Notes under the pieces: generated by a model
Database searches by the model: none
What the model saw: only the letters and a program-made list of their open reading frames with translations
Told to the model about the DNA's origin: nothing
Shown: piece after piece, positions 35,500 to 46,760 of the stretch
How positions within the stretch are numbered: the stretch's first letter is position 1
Layout: every line of letters starts with the position of its first letter
DNA from: Conchocele bisecta
Lineage: Eukaryota; Mollusca; Bivalvia; Lucinida; Thyasiridae
Reading direction: 5' to 3'
Assembly (NCBI GenBank): GCA_029237695.1
Contig: CM055279.1
Span: forward strand, 56,369,530-56,433,529
DNA length: 64,000 nucleotides
Program-made: the position numbers and the translations under genes

Positions 35500-35528
35500 T
35501 ACAATGGAATTATTTTAGTAGCCCTGTG
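35500..35528 (+). repeat. Right 29-bp direct repeat flanking the palindrome
   Basis: A perfect copy of 31861-31889. It is separated from the right arm end (about 35467) by some 30 bp of A/T-rich sequence that has no partner on the left. Confidence 0.95.
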
Positions 35529-36813
35529 CTTTTTCCCGGTTTTGTTGTGTCTGTAGTGATGTCAGCCCATCTTGGTTTTTTCGTGTATTGTATCGATTCA
35601 GGTGCGCGAAATGACGTTGTCAAGTTAGTATTCCTACAATTTGCATAAACTGAAGCCATCACAGGCGCTCGGATTGTTCAACAAAAATAATAGAGAGTCG
35701 CATTTCATCACACTATCGGATTATTTAATGATTAGGATGCATGTTTTGTTGAACGGGTATATAATAAATAGGATATTGGATTTGTACGGAAATATATTTC
35801 GGCGTACTCGTTCGTTCGGCGGAACCTATAATTATTCAAACTCAAGACAACGTTTCCTTTGTGAAGTGTATCGTATCTACCGTATATGCTGTGTAACGTC
35901 ATTATAGATTAGTTGATTTTTTAAATAAAATGGACACTGATTAATAATATCGATGGCTCAAGATGATTAAAACAGTATGTAACTGTCAAAAAACAATATT
36001 TCTGCTTTAAATCATCATCATTTCGCAGTCCAATGTCGGATTTTATCGAGCCATTGACCTATGTAAAGTTCAGAATGTAAGCTTTAATCTGATTGGTCAT
36101 TCAAGAAAAACGTCACAGGGAAATCCCAACCCCTACTATATCATTGCGAAAAATATCAACATACATAACAAAAAACTCATATTAATACATAACAGTTAAT
36201 AGTCTATAAAGTATACACAAACTTTTGCAATAACACACATATAGCACAAAAAAAGCAAACAACACACGTATTACGCTGAAACGGTAAGATAGCTCGCTGT
36301 TTTACTGTTGTTGGACTACTTTTTTATGTCGTAGTACCGCGTGTTTTTCTAAAGTTAAACCCGCGAATAGTGACACTGCGACCGCCACTTAGCTCATTAG
36401 CATATTATCTGCAATGACTGAGAAATTCCATATAGTTACTTAATCCGTGCTAATAGCTTGGATAAAAATCATATCTGTATCAGGCTACACGAGTGGGGTA
36501 GTTGAGTAGAATCTACACATAACAACACCTCAATAATTCACTTTTTCTCATGGCTTTTTCTCCACAAACACGTACAAAGCATATAACAATAACAATCCTA
36601 GCGTTATTAATCGACAATGGGCCAATTGGGCGCGTAGTGAGTAATTGGCGCGTCAATATTTGTATATACCGCCAACTATTGCATAAATACGACACGACAT
36701 ACTCACAATATAGTGTTATTAAAATCTGTACAGCTTTTCATTTGGGATTCTGGTAGATAATATCATATCCCCGTAACTGTTAAGTTTTGCTGTGTGTGTT
36801 TGTTGCGCACAAG
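35529..36813. other. Gene-free stretch upstream of the CXC-family relic
   Basis: No exon or repeat family recognised apart from short words. The last 400 bp before 36814 contain GGCGCG words and could be the promoter or 5' flank of the following gene relic, but no specific element can be named. Confidence 0.4.
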
Positions 36814-37104
36814 ATGGAAACGTGCGTGTTGTGTGATGCAATGAAAGAAGATGGGCGCAATGTTGCTACATTGCGCGCCAAGGGGTGTGATGGGATCAAC
36901 ATTGCATCTAATAAACGTGGTGACAAAAAATCGGTTAGTATAGGAGACAAAGTTCATACTAACTGTCGCAGAGAGTATACCAATGCGAAATGCATAGAAA
37001 TATTGAAACATAAATCGGACGATGAGCACGGCCAACGTACATCACATTCATTGAGATCAGAGTCACACTTCGATTTTAAGAAAAACTGTCTGTTTTGTGG
37101 ATAA
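36814..37104 (+). pseudogene. CXC family: N-terminal Cys block
   Basis: Starts at an ATG in CACAAGATGGAAACG. METCVLCDAM gives a C-x2-C pair, DKVHTNCRREYTN the usual H-x2-C, and FDFKKNCLFCG a second C-x2-C before the stop at 37102. This resembles a small zinc-binding start. The following sequence, with HTRTCSVSFRAG-like phrases near 37270-37310, continues in other frames. Confidence 0.65.
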
Positions 37105-37289
37105 GACGTAACACCCACACAAAAGAGCGTTGAATACGTTGTTTTTAACGTGCGTACGTACGACCTTCGAAATACGGTGTTGGATACGTGTCATAAAGAA
37201 ATTATGAATGGTCTAATTTAGTTCAAGGAAAAATACAATTCACCCAGGACCTTCATGCAAACGATGCCGTTTATCATAGAACATGTAGT

Positions 37290-37601
37290 GTGAGCTTTCG
37301 TGCTGGTAATCAAATACCAATGCTGCATACTAGCAGAAAAAGGGGCCGACCTCGCGTTGCCGATAAAACTGGAAAACGAGGTAGACGATTAAATACAAAT
37401 ATAGATGACGTATTTCTGCAGGTTGTCAACTGTCTAGAAAATAATGACGAGGAACAAATGACAATAACTGACTTGATATCAAATATGGAAAATCTACTGG
37501 AAGGTACACGAGAGGAACCGTATAGCTTCAAGTATATGAAAATACGCTTAAAGGAACATTTTGGGGGAAATATATTAATCACATGCAGGGATCAACGGTA
37601 A
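37290..37601 (+). pseudogene. CXC family: linker with basic GRPR stretch
   Basis: Contains RKRGRPRVADKTGKRGRR, a basic AT-hook-like or nuclear-localisation-like patch, then a helical stretch (NIDDVFLQVVNCLENNDEEQ) and EEPYSFKYMKIRLKEHFGG. This phrase, like YxxKYxKxxLxxxYG, is typical of the family. It ends at CAACG/GTAAGT, which might be a donor or chance. Confidence 0.65.
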
Positions 37602-38109
37602 GTCAAATGTCGTGACGTTATGAACAACAGCTGTACATATTCTTCATGATTATGTTTCCGCGATAAAAATGAAGATGAGGAGTCGGAGAAAAAAACGAAA
37701 AACTGTAGCATCTGCACGAATAATCAAAAGTGAAATAAATAAAGGCATTTGAAGGAAACAAGGAATCATGATCAAATGTATCTGAAATGTAGTCAGCAGA
37801 GCAGTGTCTCTAATATCTACCAAAGGCACTCAAACTTCTCTTTCGTGAATTGTTCGTTGGCAAAGATATAGACAGAAAAGTGGCATCTATCGGTCTAGCA
37901 ATAATTCAATGTGTTCGTCCTAGAGTTATAATAGCCCCATTGCAACTAGGACTTGCCGTACAGATGCATCGGCAGTTTGACTCAATATTTATTGTGGATT
38001 CCCTTAACAGTCATGGATTTTGTTCGTCTTACTCAGAAGTGCAGACATATGAGCGTAGCGCTACCGTACATCAAGGTACTGATATATATATAGCTTTTCC
38101 CCAGGAAGT

Positions 38110-38926
38110 TTCATACAACATGTAGCTGATAATGTTGACCATAACATTATAACCCTTGATCGGTTTGATACATTTCATGGAATGGGTATCATATCTACAG
38201 TAACACCTGCGTGCCGTATAAACACAGTCGTGCCCAAAGTAACCGTATCATCAGAGGACATTGTGGCTGTCGGGAAACATCACTTTCTATCGTAGACCTT
38301 GTGCAGAAAAGTCTGATTTGGCATATAAGTCTCTTCCAGTATTTGTTGCGGATGATGACACATGCAATACCGACTTCCTCTGGAAAACGTTGTGGTTGTT
38401 ACATCCACATAGACCATCATGGAATGGGTTTATGCAAACAGTGCCTGGTGGAAATCACCCTGGCGTATCATCCATTGTGTTTATGCCCATGATCGATATG
38501 AACTCAAATGACGAATCATGTCTTTACTCATCAATGCATTTTGTGTGTGACCAATCAAGACGATATGATGTGGCACCGATCTTAACATTTGACCAGCCGC
38601 TGTGGTGGAAAGCCATGCAAATACAACATGATGAACCCTCTGGCAGTAAGCTACATACTATCGTTCTCCGACTTGGTGGGCTCCATACGGAAATGAGCTA
38701 TTTAGGTTGCATTGGACATCTAATGGGTGGGTCAGGACTCCATGAAGTGTTGGAAACAATCTATGCAGAAACAGCAGTCGGGCATATATTAAGTGGCGAA
38801 GACATTGCACGCGCATTAGATGCAATTCGACCAGAATCAGATAAAGTATTATCGAAAACCAGCGAGCACATTGGTAGATATAAGGACCGTCTGGTAACAT
38901 CTCGAACGTCAACGCTGTGGTTGTAG
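38110..38926 (+). pseudogene. CXC family: conserved middle domain
   Basis: In the first 150 bp HVADNVDHNIITLDRFDTFH and GMGIIS are readable. From 38261 the main frame gives HPHRPSWNGFMQTVPGGNHP, MIDMNSNDESCLYSS, ILTFDQPLWWKAMQI, LRLGGLHTEMSYLGCIG, MGGSGLHEVLETIYAE and STLWL before TAG at 38924. Continuing phrases (ADMLPYFAASDHN, MYLQKMSVLEQEHPDVHRF) show that the coding ran on to about 39250. This is the most conserved block of the family. Confidence 0.8.
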
Positions 38927-39307
38927 TACTTAGACATGGTTGAACTGGAAATTGGGCGCTTCATCTTCAAGCAGTGGCTGACATGTTGCCATATTTCGCT
39001 GCTTCTGACCATAATCTGTATACACACTCAGCATATATGTACCTGCAAAAGATGTCGGTTCTCGAGCAGGAACATCCTGATGTACATAGGTTCTTCCAAA
39101 ATTGATTCCATGTAATTACAATTCCCTGGCCAAAAGGCACTTCATATGATGGACTGTGTTTTGATGGATATACGGATGAACATACCATTAAGGACACAAC
39201 GCACCTTAGACGGTCAAAGGGACAGATAGGAAAGACGGTGAAGTTTACGAGTAGTCACTCAGCGTGTATGGAACATAACACGTACAAAGGAAAGCCTATG
39301 TGAAGAT

Positions 39308-40045
39308 GTGTTTAAGAATATATTGTTCATACATGCCATATTAGGTTATGACACCACCTCGCACATATTTGGTCTAGGAAAGCCATTGTCATTAAAACGA
39401 TTTGAGAACGACTCGGATTTTCGTAAACATGCATCCGTGTTTAATAACAAGGCATCCCTGAAAGACAGTATTGTAGAAGCCGGAGAACGGGTATTGGTCA
39501 TATTGTACAATGGAAGAGCATCCGAAACACTTGATATGCTACGGCATACTCGCTTTTTCCAGAAAGTTGGATCGAGCAGTAAATTCGTAATGCCAGAATA
39601 TATTCCACCAACGTCCGCAGCTGCCAAATATCACAGTTATAGGGTATATCATCAAGTGCAAGTATGGCAAGGCCGAGATGATATGCAGCCTGAAGAATGG
39701 GGATGGACCATGAAAGGAGGGTTCATGTTCGGAATCCAGACTGACAAACCTCCCGCTCCCGATAGCCTGTTGAATGTCATCCGATGCAAATGTAAAACTG
39801 ATTGCCACACTAATCGTTGCTCATGCAAGAAACATGGACTTGAGTGTTCTGTTATGTGCGGGGAATACAAAGGCGTGAGCTGTCTAAATTCTCCTGCTGT
39901 CAGTTCTAGAATAAAGAAAAATACCCGGAAAATGTGGTCATCATCAAGTTCAGAACCAAAGATAAAAACAATATATATGTGCATAATCAACAGCTCTAAA
40001 TGCAGAAAGCATGTATATATTACATGTACAATAAATATGTGCTAA
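39308..40045 (+). pseudogene. CXC family: C-terminal part with CXC domain
   Basis: A 245-codon open stretch: ILFIHAILGYDTTSHIFGLG, then VLVILYNGRASETLDMLRH and EEWGWTMKGGF, and finally the CXC domain at about 39778-39865 (IRCKCKTDCHTNRCSCKKHG, then LECSVMC), with closely spaced Cys pairs as in tesmin/TSO1 DNA-binding domains. In relatives the phrase FIHAxxGYDTTS follows the nuclease-like domain directly, which places the deletion just upstream. The tail beyond SRIKKNTRKMW is non-conserved. Confidence 0.82.
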
Positions 40046-40481
40046 ATAATTCAGTAGTTATATATATTTCATTGATATTGCATACACATGCTAAAAAAGG
40101 TGGGTGAGGTAATGATACCGATTTTTTAAAATGCTATTTACTATTTGATCATAACTTTCATTTCAATAGTTGTATGAAGTTGTATATCCTTTAATACACT
40201 ACATTTGTTCAAAAACACACATTATGGGCGGGATATATGGGAATATACGCTGTTTTGCAAAGTTTCATATTTTGGCATTTTTATATTTTACAGCCTACAC
40301 AACCATGTCGAAAAAAGTATTTTCCCGATTTTTCCCATTGTCCGATTTTTTTCCTGTAACAGTCACATATGTATACTATCAGAAAATGCACAGCGACAAA
40401 ATGTTTCAATTTGTCCTGGATTGACCCTATATACATCTCAGATTGACCGGTCTAGTTATGCCCACTTACATGAATAGACGG
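40046..40481. other. Short gene-free gap before the inverted-arm element
   Basis: A+T-rich sequence with no recognisable feature. It may include the 3' flank of the CXC-family relic. Confidence 0.4.
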
Positions 40482-41440
40482 CCGGCCAAGGCCAATAAAA
40501 GGCCTCCAGTAAAAGGCCTCCAATAAAGTTTTGATGGCATTTTTTGTTACAAATGGTAGCTATATAAATGGGGATTCTGAAAATGCCGAATTATTGAGAA
40601 AAAAACATGTCTGAAATTCAAGATGGCCGCCAATTTGCCTAAGAAACAAGAAAATGTCGTGCTGTACGTCATATCTTTGTTGATATATAAGCCATTTTAA
40701 TAGCGATAATGATAATAAGTATATATTTTGATAGATAAATTGTTTCGAAACGTATTGATATCATTTTTCTCAAAGTTATTGTTCTTAAATCCAAGATGGC
40801 CGCCAAAACAGTATGCTGTATTTAATTCGTTCTCATTTAGCCTATTGCTGACAATGAAGAGATTTACCATCAGCACGTCATTTTCATGGAATTAGTGTCT
40901 AATGTTATCTTTCATTTTGTATTATTGATTAAACTAACAGATCATATTTTAAAATTGGGATAATTGGAGCTGAATTTCCCCCACATTCAAAATGGCTGCC
41001 AACTCAATTTTGAAAAGTATAAAATGAAATATCAATGTAACCAGACGAACATTCTCATTGAAATGCGTATATTTTTGTCTAGGCCTTCAAAATCCGCCAT
41101 ATTGGAAAACTGAAAAAAACAACAACAACAGATCATATTTTAAAATTGGGACAATTGGAGCTGAATTTCCCCCACATTCAAAATGGCTGCCAACTCAATT
41201 TTGAAAAGTATAAAATGAAATATCAATGTAACCAGACGAACATTCTCATTGAAATGCGTATATTTTTGTCTAGGCCTTCAAAATCCGCCATATTGGAAAA
41301 CTGAAAAAAAACAACAACAATGTTTCTGTAGTCAGATTAGGTAAAAATATAAATTGTATGAGAGGTTTCCTCGCTAATTTTTACATGGCATTTGACAATT
41401 TAGAGTTAATCATAATTATAAAATCAAAGATGGCTGACAT
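40482..41440 (+). repeat. Left inverted arm of a second large element
   Basis: Forward cores lie at 40623, 40796, 40992, 41183 (duplicate) and 41430. The outermost 100 bp (AGACGGCC, then TTTTGATGGCATTTTTTGTTA) is the reverse complement of 45730-45834. Spacings of 173 and 196 bp match the other three arms in the window (164-170 and 190). Confidence 0.78.
40936..41317 (+). repeat. Recent 191-bp tandem duplication
   Basis: Two head-to-tail copies, 40936-41126 and 41127-41317, with one substitution (GGGATAATTGG against GGGACAATTGG) and a one-base A-run difference. Short AACAACAACA runs at the junctions could have mediated the duplication. Confidence 0.95.
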
Positions 41441-43284
41441 CTACACTCGTGATAAACATATAATAATATATGTATGCGGAAATAGTTGACACACCATCTG
41501 TTACCACTCATTTCGGCATGGCAATCCTTATAAATGGCAACTTTCTAACTGTTAGCACCATATTTTAATATATGCTCTCTCTATCCTTCCGAATCGTAAA
41601 CCTTTGATATATCTTTTAAAGTATCTAATGATTGAGTGCTGTATATACTGGCCTATCAACAGCTACGGTCGTTTAAGGCCGGACCAACGGGATCCATCCC
41701 GTATTTAACATATATATATGTACTGTTGGTAAACACCAAAATCATAACTAACTATTTACATCAAGAAACTGTATACTCAGCCGTAAAATTAGAATGACCG
41801 GACCTGATGCCAGGTCCATACCACACCATAGCCACTTAGTTCCATCTAAAAAATGTAATCATATTTCCCCCTCATGTACCAGAAGGCAGAAAATCTAAAT
41901 GAGGTCTATGCCGGTCTATGTCAGAATGCCGGTGAAGAGAAACACCGATCGTTACATTATCCTTCGCGTGCTCGCAACCGACCACCAACTTACTGTATGT
42001 AGTAAGACAATATAATTATATGTAGGCCTTGGACAGGCTGATAAGCAAGTCACTCAACATGACCATTCGATAGAACTTTTTCATTTCACCATGGTGTCAT
42101 GGAAGAAACCGTTGGACAAATCATTCCAGTTTATGCAAATTGTAACATGACAGCATAAATCACATGCAGAATTGGCATACATCACGGATACTCGAGAGCC
42201 AGCATCTCTCATCCTTAAGATATATCTGGATCTATAATATGGATTCTGAACTAGATGAAGACGAGTATATATGTAGTGTTCCAAGAGGGACAAACAATCA
42301 CCGACATTTCTGACGATTTATTTTGGCTTAAGTCAGAATTAAGATTCGTTTAAAACATAGATGGAATAACGCAAAATATGAAATATTTATGTATCAAAAT
42401 CAGCAATGAACAAACATATGCGGTCTGTTATATTTTAGTGTGGACTAATTAATCAGCAGTATTCATCTTCTTCAATATGAATGCCTCAGATTCTACAGAT
42501 ATCTGCACATCGTAGTATCAACATTACTAAACGTTGTTATTGTTTTATTTGTCAGTTTTATATACGATTTTTTGTCGGGACTGTATATCGCTTTACCCGT
42601 TGTCATGGTTCGCTATATCTCATTTGTTGTGTTTTTGTTTTGTCTCGATTTGCATTATGAAGGTACATGTAGCTCTTTATATTCTGCAAATAAATGTACT
42701 GTATTTATAAAATACAACAAATTCACAATTGCAAACAAATTCCCTTATACATATAAATGTTTATGTGTTACTTGGATATATATACATATTATTTCACCTC
42801 CTAGAAGTGAATGTCAGACGCTTTTAAAATGCAGGACTGGTTTGTGTTTGGGCAAAGTGTGGCTTCTTGGACAGAATAGCACAGGATTATGATGAATGAT
42901 AAATGTCGCATCATAATATTCAACGTCGCATCTGGACATATGTATGTAGCTCTCATCAAAATATGGTGATTCAGTTGTGGGGATTAGAAGAAATAACAGA
43001 GTGTTATGATCCTTTTTAGCAGTGTGTATTACTAGTAAAAGTGTTTAAACACTATATAGATAGCTTGTTGCCGCTATGTCAGACTATGCTGTATCCAGAA
43101 TTGTCTGGAGTTGCATTCACATGATGAATTTAGATCACAATTTGACAGGAAAATAGTGAAGTATAAAACCTAATTTCTTTATCTGATAGAACTTTGCAAA
43201 AACAAGTGTCATTCTACTAGGCAGTATGCACGCAATGCTATTCTCCCGTGGATGGTCATATAATTATAACACATACTACGCCCG

Positions 43285-43520
43285 GTGAAGTGGGTGGTGG
43301 TCGGGCGAATGAGACGGCGTAAATTAACGGTATGGGTTCCTCCTTATAGGAATCACGATTTGCCTGATCTGGCCCTTAGGTACGTTTTTATATTTGGCTC
43401 TTTAGTTACCTTGGAGTTGAATTGGGTTATTGCCCATTATAAAAATAGTAAGATTATTACTGATCCTACTGCTTTTGGGAGGGGCCAAGTGATTCTGGTG
43501 TGGTTTTGCTATTGTAAATA
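43285..43520 (+). repeat. GGTCGGGCGAA repeat, long copy
   Basis: Shares GGCGTAAATTAACGGTATG, TCCTTATAGGAATCACGATT, TTGAATTGGGTTATTG and AGTAAGATTATTACTGATCC with 46350-46612 and 54970-55210. It is followed by a poly-C run (about 43540-43560). Function unknown; it may be a short non-autonomous retroposon. Confidence 0.88.
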
Positions 43521-43589
43521 TTCAGTTCTGATTTTGGGACCCCCTCCCCCCCCCCCCCCCATTTGTACAAGTATTTGAACATGTATATA

Positions 43590-43700
43590 CACTTGTACAG
43601 GTAATATATGGGATTTAGTACTGAACCCATTGACCCGGCCTTAAATGACCTTAGCTGTTGATAGGCCGTTAAACCCCAACAAACAAACAAACAAACGCCC
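43590..43700 (+). repeat. SINE-like tail ending in (CAAA)n
   Basis: GACCTTAGCTGTTGATAGG, CCGTTAAACCCC and then (AACA)n at 43678-43694. This is the kind of 3' tail I associate with bivalve SINEs. A degraded relative is at 55393-55430 (CGACCTTAGCTGTTGGTGGG). The tRNA-like head was not identified. Confidence 0.6.
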
Positions 43701-44794
43701 GGTGAATATAGTCTTCTGCTATTCAATGCATGAAGTGGCTGCGACTGCTTCCGCATATCATGCACAGTTCATGTTAGGGAACACTCTAGTCGAACGAAGC
43801 ATTACGCTACAATATCAGGTACATGTAAATTATAATACAGTAAGGCTAAACAGTATATGGCAGATATCAATTTAAATTATGTGGATCACACCGAATGATG
43901 CAACTGGCATCGTATTACGCTCACAAATCCTTGAATTGCATGATCAGAAACAAGCCATACCTACACGCAGAGAATTACTCTTGACGGTGATGCTGTTAAT
44001 CGATATATGTTTCAATGAGTCATTATCTTCAATATCACAATGCAGTAATTCAGCATGATCTTTGTTTTGATATTGAAAACATTTGTATGCTCTGTGTTGG
44101 GAATAATTGTGTGAGATATAATTGCGAGATTCTCTGCTAAATGAACATGACTTCATTTTAATCACACGGTTAATGTATTTTGGACAGTACCGTTCTAGTA
44201 ATGAATGAGAATTAACCGACATGCGAACTGTATAAGCCATGGCGAGAGTATATTGTTGAGCAAATCCACATGGTAATGTATTTACCACCTATGAAATTAG
44301 AGGTTCGGCCTACATGCAATTTGAATCAAATTATGTGCCCGTATTCCAAAAGTATAGTTGTCCAATCCCCAGAGGAGCGTGATAACAATGTTTGTTTCTA
44401 TACATATGTCATATTTGGTATGTGGTTATCTAATACTGCCCCGATCATTCTGATGGTGAACACATTGGTAGGTGAATAACTCAATTGTTAGCAAATGATT
44501 CAACGATTTTTTCACAATTCATGATATGAATTCACCATATGCAAGATATATGCAAATTTCTCTAACCATAGCTGTGAAAAAGACTACCGTAACTGTGTTT
44601 GCTTCTTTGAAACTCAAATGTAGTCCGGGGTACTACATCAAGGGCAGATTTACTGATCAAACACAATGAACTATATTGTCTCCTAGTGGTACACACAACT
44701 TAACAAAACGTATTCCACTGTACATGTACATGTACATCCCAGGAACTATCACAATGTAACACTTAACCATTTAAACACTGTGAATTTGACGCTA

Positions 44795-45834
44795 ACGGCC
44801 GCCATCTTTGATTTAAAATTAATAAATGGCATATTATTGTATACTAGTAAATGACCTATCATACCATATATAAATGGTATAAAAGACATAAATAACATAC
44901 ATGTACATGTATTTAGAACTGGTTATTCTACGTTGCAAGATTACATTTCATATTTTATTGCATATTTTGCAGTTTGGCGGCCATCTTGAATATTTATTTC
45001 CACATTACCTGGCTGATTTATTAAATATATAGTATAGCCAATTAATAAAATGTCATGATCGACACAGTTTGTACATGTATCAGTTATGTACATGTATGCC
45101 TTCAAATAGCAAAATGCAGAAACACTGAGATTTTTGTCTTGATTTGACCTATGAATGACCTTTGAACTGCCCCCAAACAGTCCAACTTGAGCGTAGACCC
45201 ATATCTAAATGAATAGTATAACCTACTTTGAGCACTCGTTTGTAAACACAAATGTTGAAATGATAATAACCGAGTCTGGAGTGGAATCGTGGCAATTTAT
45301 TCATTTGAAAAGTTCACATATGTAATTATTGGCGGCTATTTTGGAATTTAATAAAATAATCTAATATGCTATTTTAATAAATGTCATACCATGATACAAA
45401 CTGATTCTGTGAAGACATTCAGTAACAAACACATACACAGAGCTAGTTTATGTTGCATATGCCCGAAAATGTCGGTTATTCCATGTAGTGTCACTATTTG
45501 GGCGGCCATTTTGATATTTTATTCTTTATTTTTCATGTTTTATTACTAACAATAATAGGACTACCAGCATTTAATTTGTTTCCATCTTCAACATTGATTT
45601 AATGAGTGATGTTTACCTTTCTATGGCAAACAGTAAAACAACCTATGATTTTTCTTGATTCAACCCCTAAATGACCTTGAAATGACCTTCAAAGGTCAAA
45701 TTTGAGGGGGTACTCACCCCTAGCCGAAAGCTTACATATCATAGATATAAAATAGCATGGGTACCCATTTGTAACAAAAAATGCCATCAAAAGTCTTTGT
45801 TCATGCCCTGGCGGGCCGTCTAGAAGCAATTTAT
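44795..45834 (-). repeat. Right inverted arm of the second large element
   Basis: Reverse-oriented cores lie at 44802, 44981, 45336 and 45506. From the outside in, spacings are 170, 355 (equal to 190 + 165) and 179, the same pattern as the other arms. Its outer end CGGGCCGTCT complements AGACGGCC at 40482. It stops 66 bp before the EGF exon. Confidence 0.78.
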
Positions 45835-45900
45835 ACAGTGTACATGCATATTGTATTATCATTGTGTTACATACTTCTACATTATAGTAATTATTTCTAG

Positions 45901-45999
45901 ACTGTGGTGAGCTGGTATGTCACAACAAGGGCAGACTGGACGCGAACACATGTAACTGTGAATGTAACAAGCTATATAGTGGACGGACATGTGAAACAC
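45901..45999 (+). CDS. EGF-like module exon
   Basis: A 99-bp exon with acceptor TTATTTCTAG and donor ACAC/GTAAGT, in phase 1 at both ends (a symmetrical, shufflable module). It encodes D-CGELVCHNKGRLDANTCN then CECNKLYSGRTCET. Six cysteines are spaced C-x4-C-x10-C-x-C-x-C-x8-C, with the YSGRTCE ending typical of EGF-like repeats. It continues in frame from the CAP hinge exon at 26431 and into the ShKT exon at 54730. No calcium-binding consensus is evident. It is expected to be extracellular, disulfide-bonded. Confidence 0.9.
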
Positions 46000-46257
46000 G
46001 TAAGTACGACATGTTCCGTGTCCAAGCCGTGCGTCTGTCTCTTGGTTGCATGTTGCTCTAGAAGATCTGATGTTAGTGATGATTAATATGATTACTATTT
46101 AACAAGTTTACGAACTTCATAAGAAACGAGGCTATGCATATGAAATCAATTGATTCGTTTAATAAATGTCGTGTTAAATAACCAGAATGTTAGATTATGT
46201 TTATTGCATAGCAAAGAATCGTACATTAGTACCCAGCATGTTTTCTGTAGCGGTCTC

Positions 46258-46349
46258 ATTTACAAAGTGCTACACTAGTGTATTATGATGTTAACACACT
46301 GTGTTATTATAATGTAGTTGTCTCGCTTACATTTGTGCTACACGTGTAT
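46258..46349 (+). repeat. Left direct repeat around a TIR-element cluster
   Basis: GTGTATTATGATGTTAACAC, then a CTGTGTTATTATA word and TTACATTTGTGCTACAC. Near-identical words recur at 46728-46760 and 47825-47895, bracketing the TIR elements. This suggests that the cluster grew by duplication of a segment containing the target site. Confidence 0.65.
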
Positions 46350-46612
46350 GGTTGGTCGGGCAAACGTGACGGCGTAAATTAATGGTATGAGTTCCTCCTT
46401 ATATGAATCACGATTTGCCTGCTTTGGTCCTCATGTACGTTTTTATCGTTGGCTCTTTTGTTACCTGTGAGTTGAATTGGGTTATTGTCCATTATAAAAG
46501 TAGTAAGATTATTACTGACCCTATTGCTTTTGGGAGGGGGCCAAGTGATTCTTGTGTGGCGAGGACCTGGTATCAGTTCAGAATTATTCTGATTTCAGGG
46601 CTGAATATATAG
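46350..46612 (+). repeat. GGTCGGGCAAA repeat, long copy
   Basis: The closest relative of 43285-43520: GGCGTAAATTAATGGTATG, AATCACGATTTGCCTG, TGAATTGGGTTATTGTCC and a final GGTATCAGTTC-AGAATTATTCTG. Confidence 0.9.
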
Positions 46613-46620
46613 TTTTTTTT

Positions 46621-46700
46621 GTCGAGCCCGCTTGCGGAAAGCGAGAAATAGTGATCACAATGACGTCCATGCGTCCTCGACATGCGGGCCGCGGCCATCT
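46621..46700. mobile_element. TIR element, about 80-bp internal-deletion copy
   Basis: Starts GTCGAGCCCGCTTGCGGAAA and, after about 30 bp, goes directly to CTCGACATGCGGGCCGCGG and CCATCTGG. Only the two ends of the element remain. Confidence 0.8.
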
Positions 46701-46760
46701 GGTATTGTAAATATTCAGTTCTGAATTTGTGTATTATGATGTTAATACACTGTTATTATT

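Larger units (their letters stand above)
31861..35528. mobile_element. 3.6-kb near-palindromic fold-back element with 29-bp direct repeats
   Basis: Left arm about 31896-33500 and right arm about 33835-35467 are inverted copies. Over the outer 1.2 kb they differ by only a few bases and small indels by eye. The central spacer of about 0.3 kb is unique. A perfect 29-bp direct repeat, TACAATGGAATTATTTTAGT followed by AGCCCTGTG, flanks the palindrome (31861-31889 and 35500-35528), as a target-site duplication or recombination scar would. The inner arms are built of two tandem units of about 410 bp of the CATGAACCG/AAAATGGTGAC family. No transposase was recognised. Alternatives are an inverted duplication after repair or an assembly artefact. 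Confidence 0.85.
36814..40045 (+). pseudogene. Broken gene of the mollusc-expanded CXC-tailed family
   Basis: About 3.2 kb, apparently without introns, in five readable segments shifted between frames. It matches a large uncharacterised family that I know from molluscs and cnidarians: an N-terminal Cys/His block, a conserved middle (VADNVDHN ... TFHGMGI, then a DxNxxDExC-type block, TFDQPLW and LGGLHT), a PIN/5'-nuclease-like domain, and a C-terminal tesmin/TSO1-like CXC domain. The order is kept here, but the nuclease-like part is almost completely missing between about 39270 and 39320. The biochemical role is not established. The gene copy number in those animals suggests a mobile origin. 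A diverged fragment is at 63335-64000. Confidence 0.78.
41441..44794. other. Interior of the second inverted-arm element
   Basis: About 3.35 kb with no recognised gene. It contains a copy of the GGTCGGGCGAA repeat (43285-43520) and a SINE-like tail (43590-43700), both probably later insertions. The interior does not obviously resemble 18961-21919 by eye. Confidence 0.5.

Noticed and set aside
31861..35528. Helitron or Polinton identity for the palindrome
   Set aside because: No Rep/helicase, polymerase or integrase motifs and no CTRR end; the only support would be the palindrome itself.
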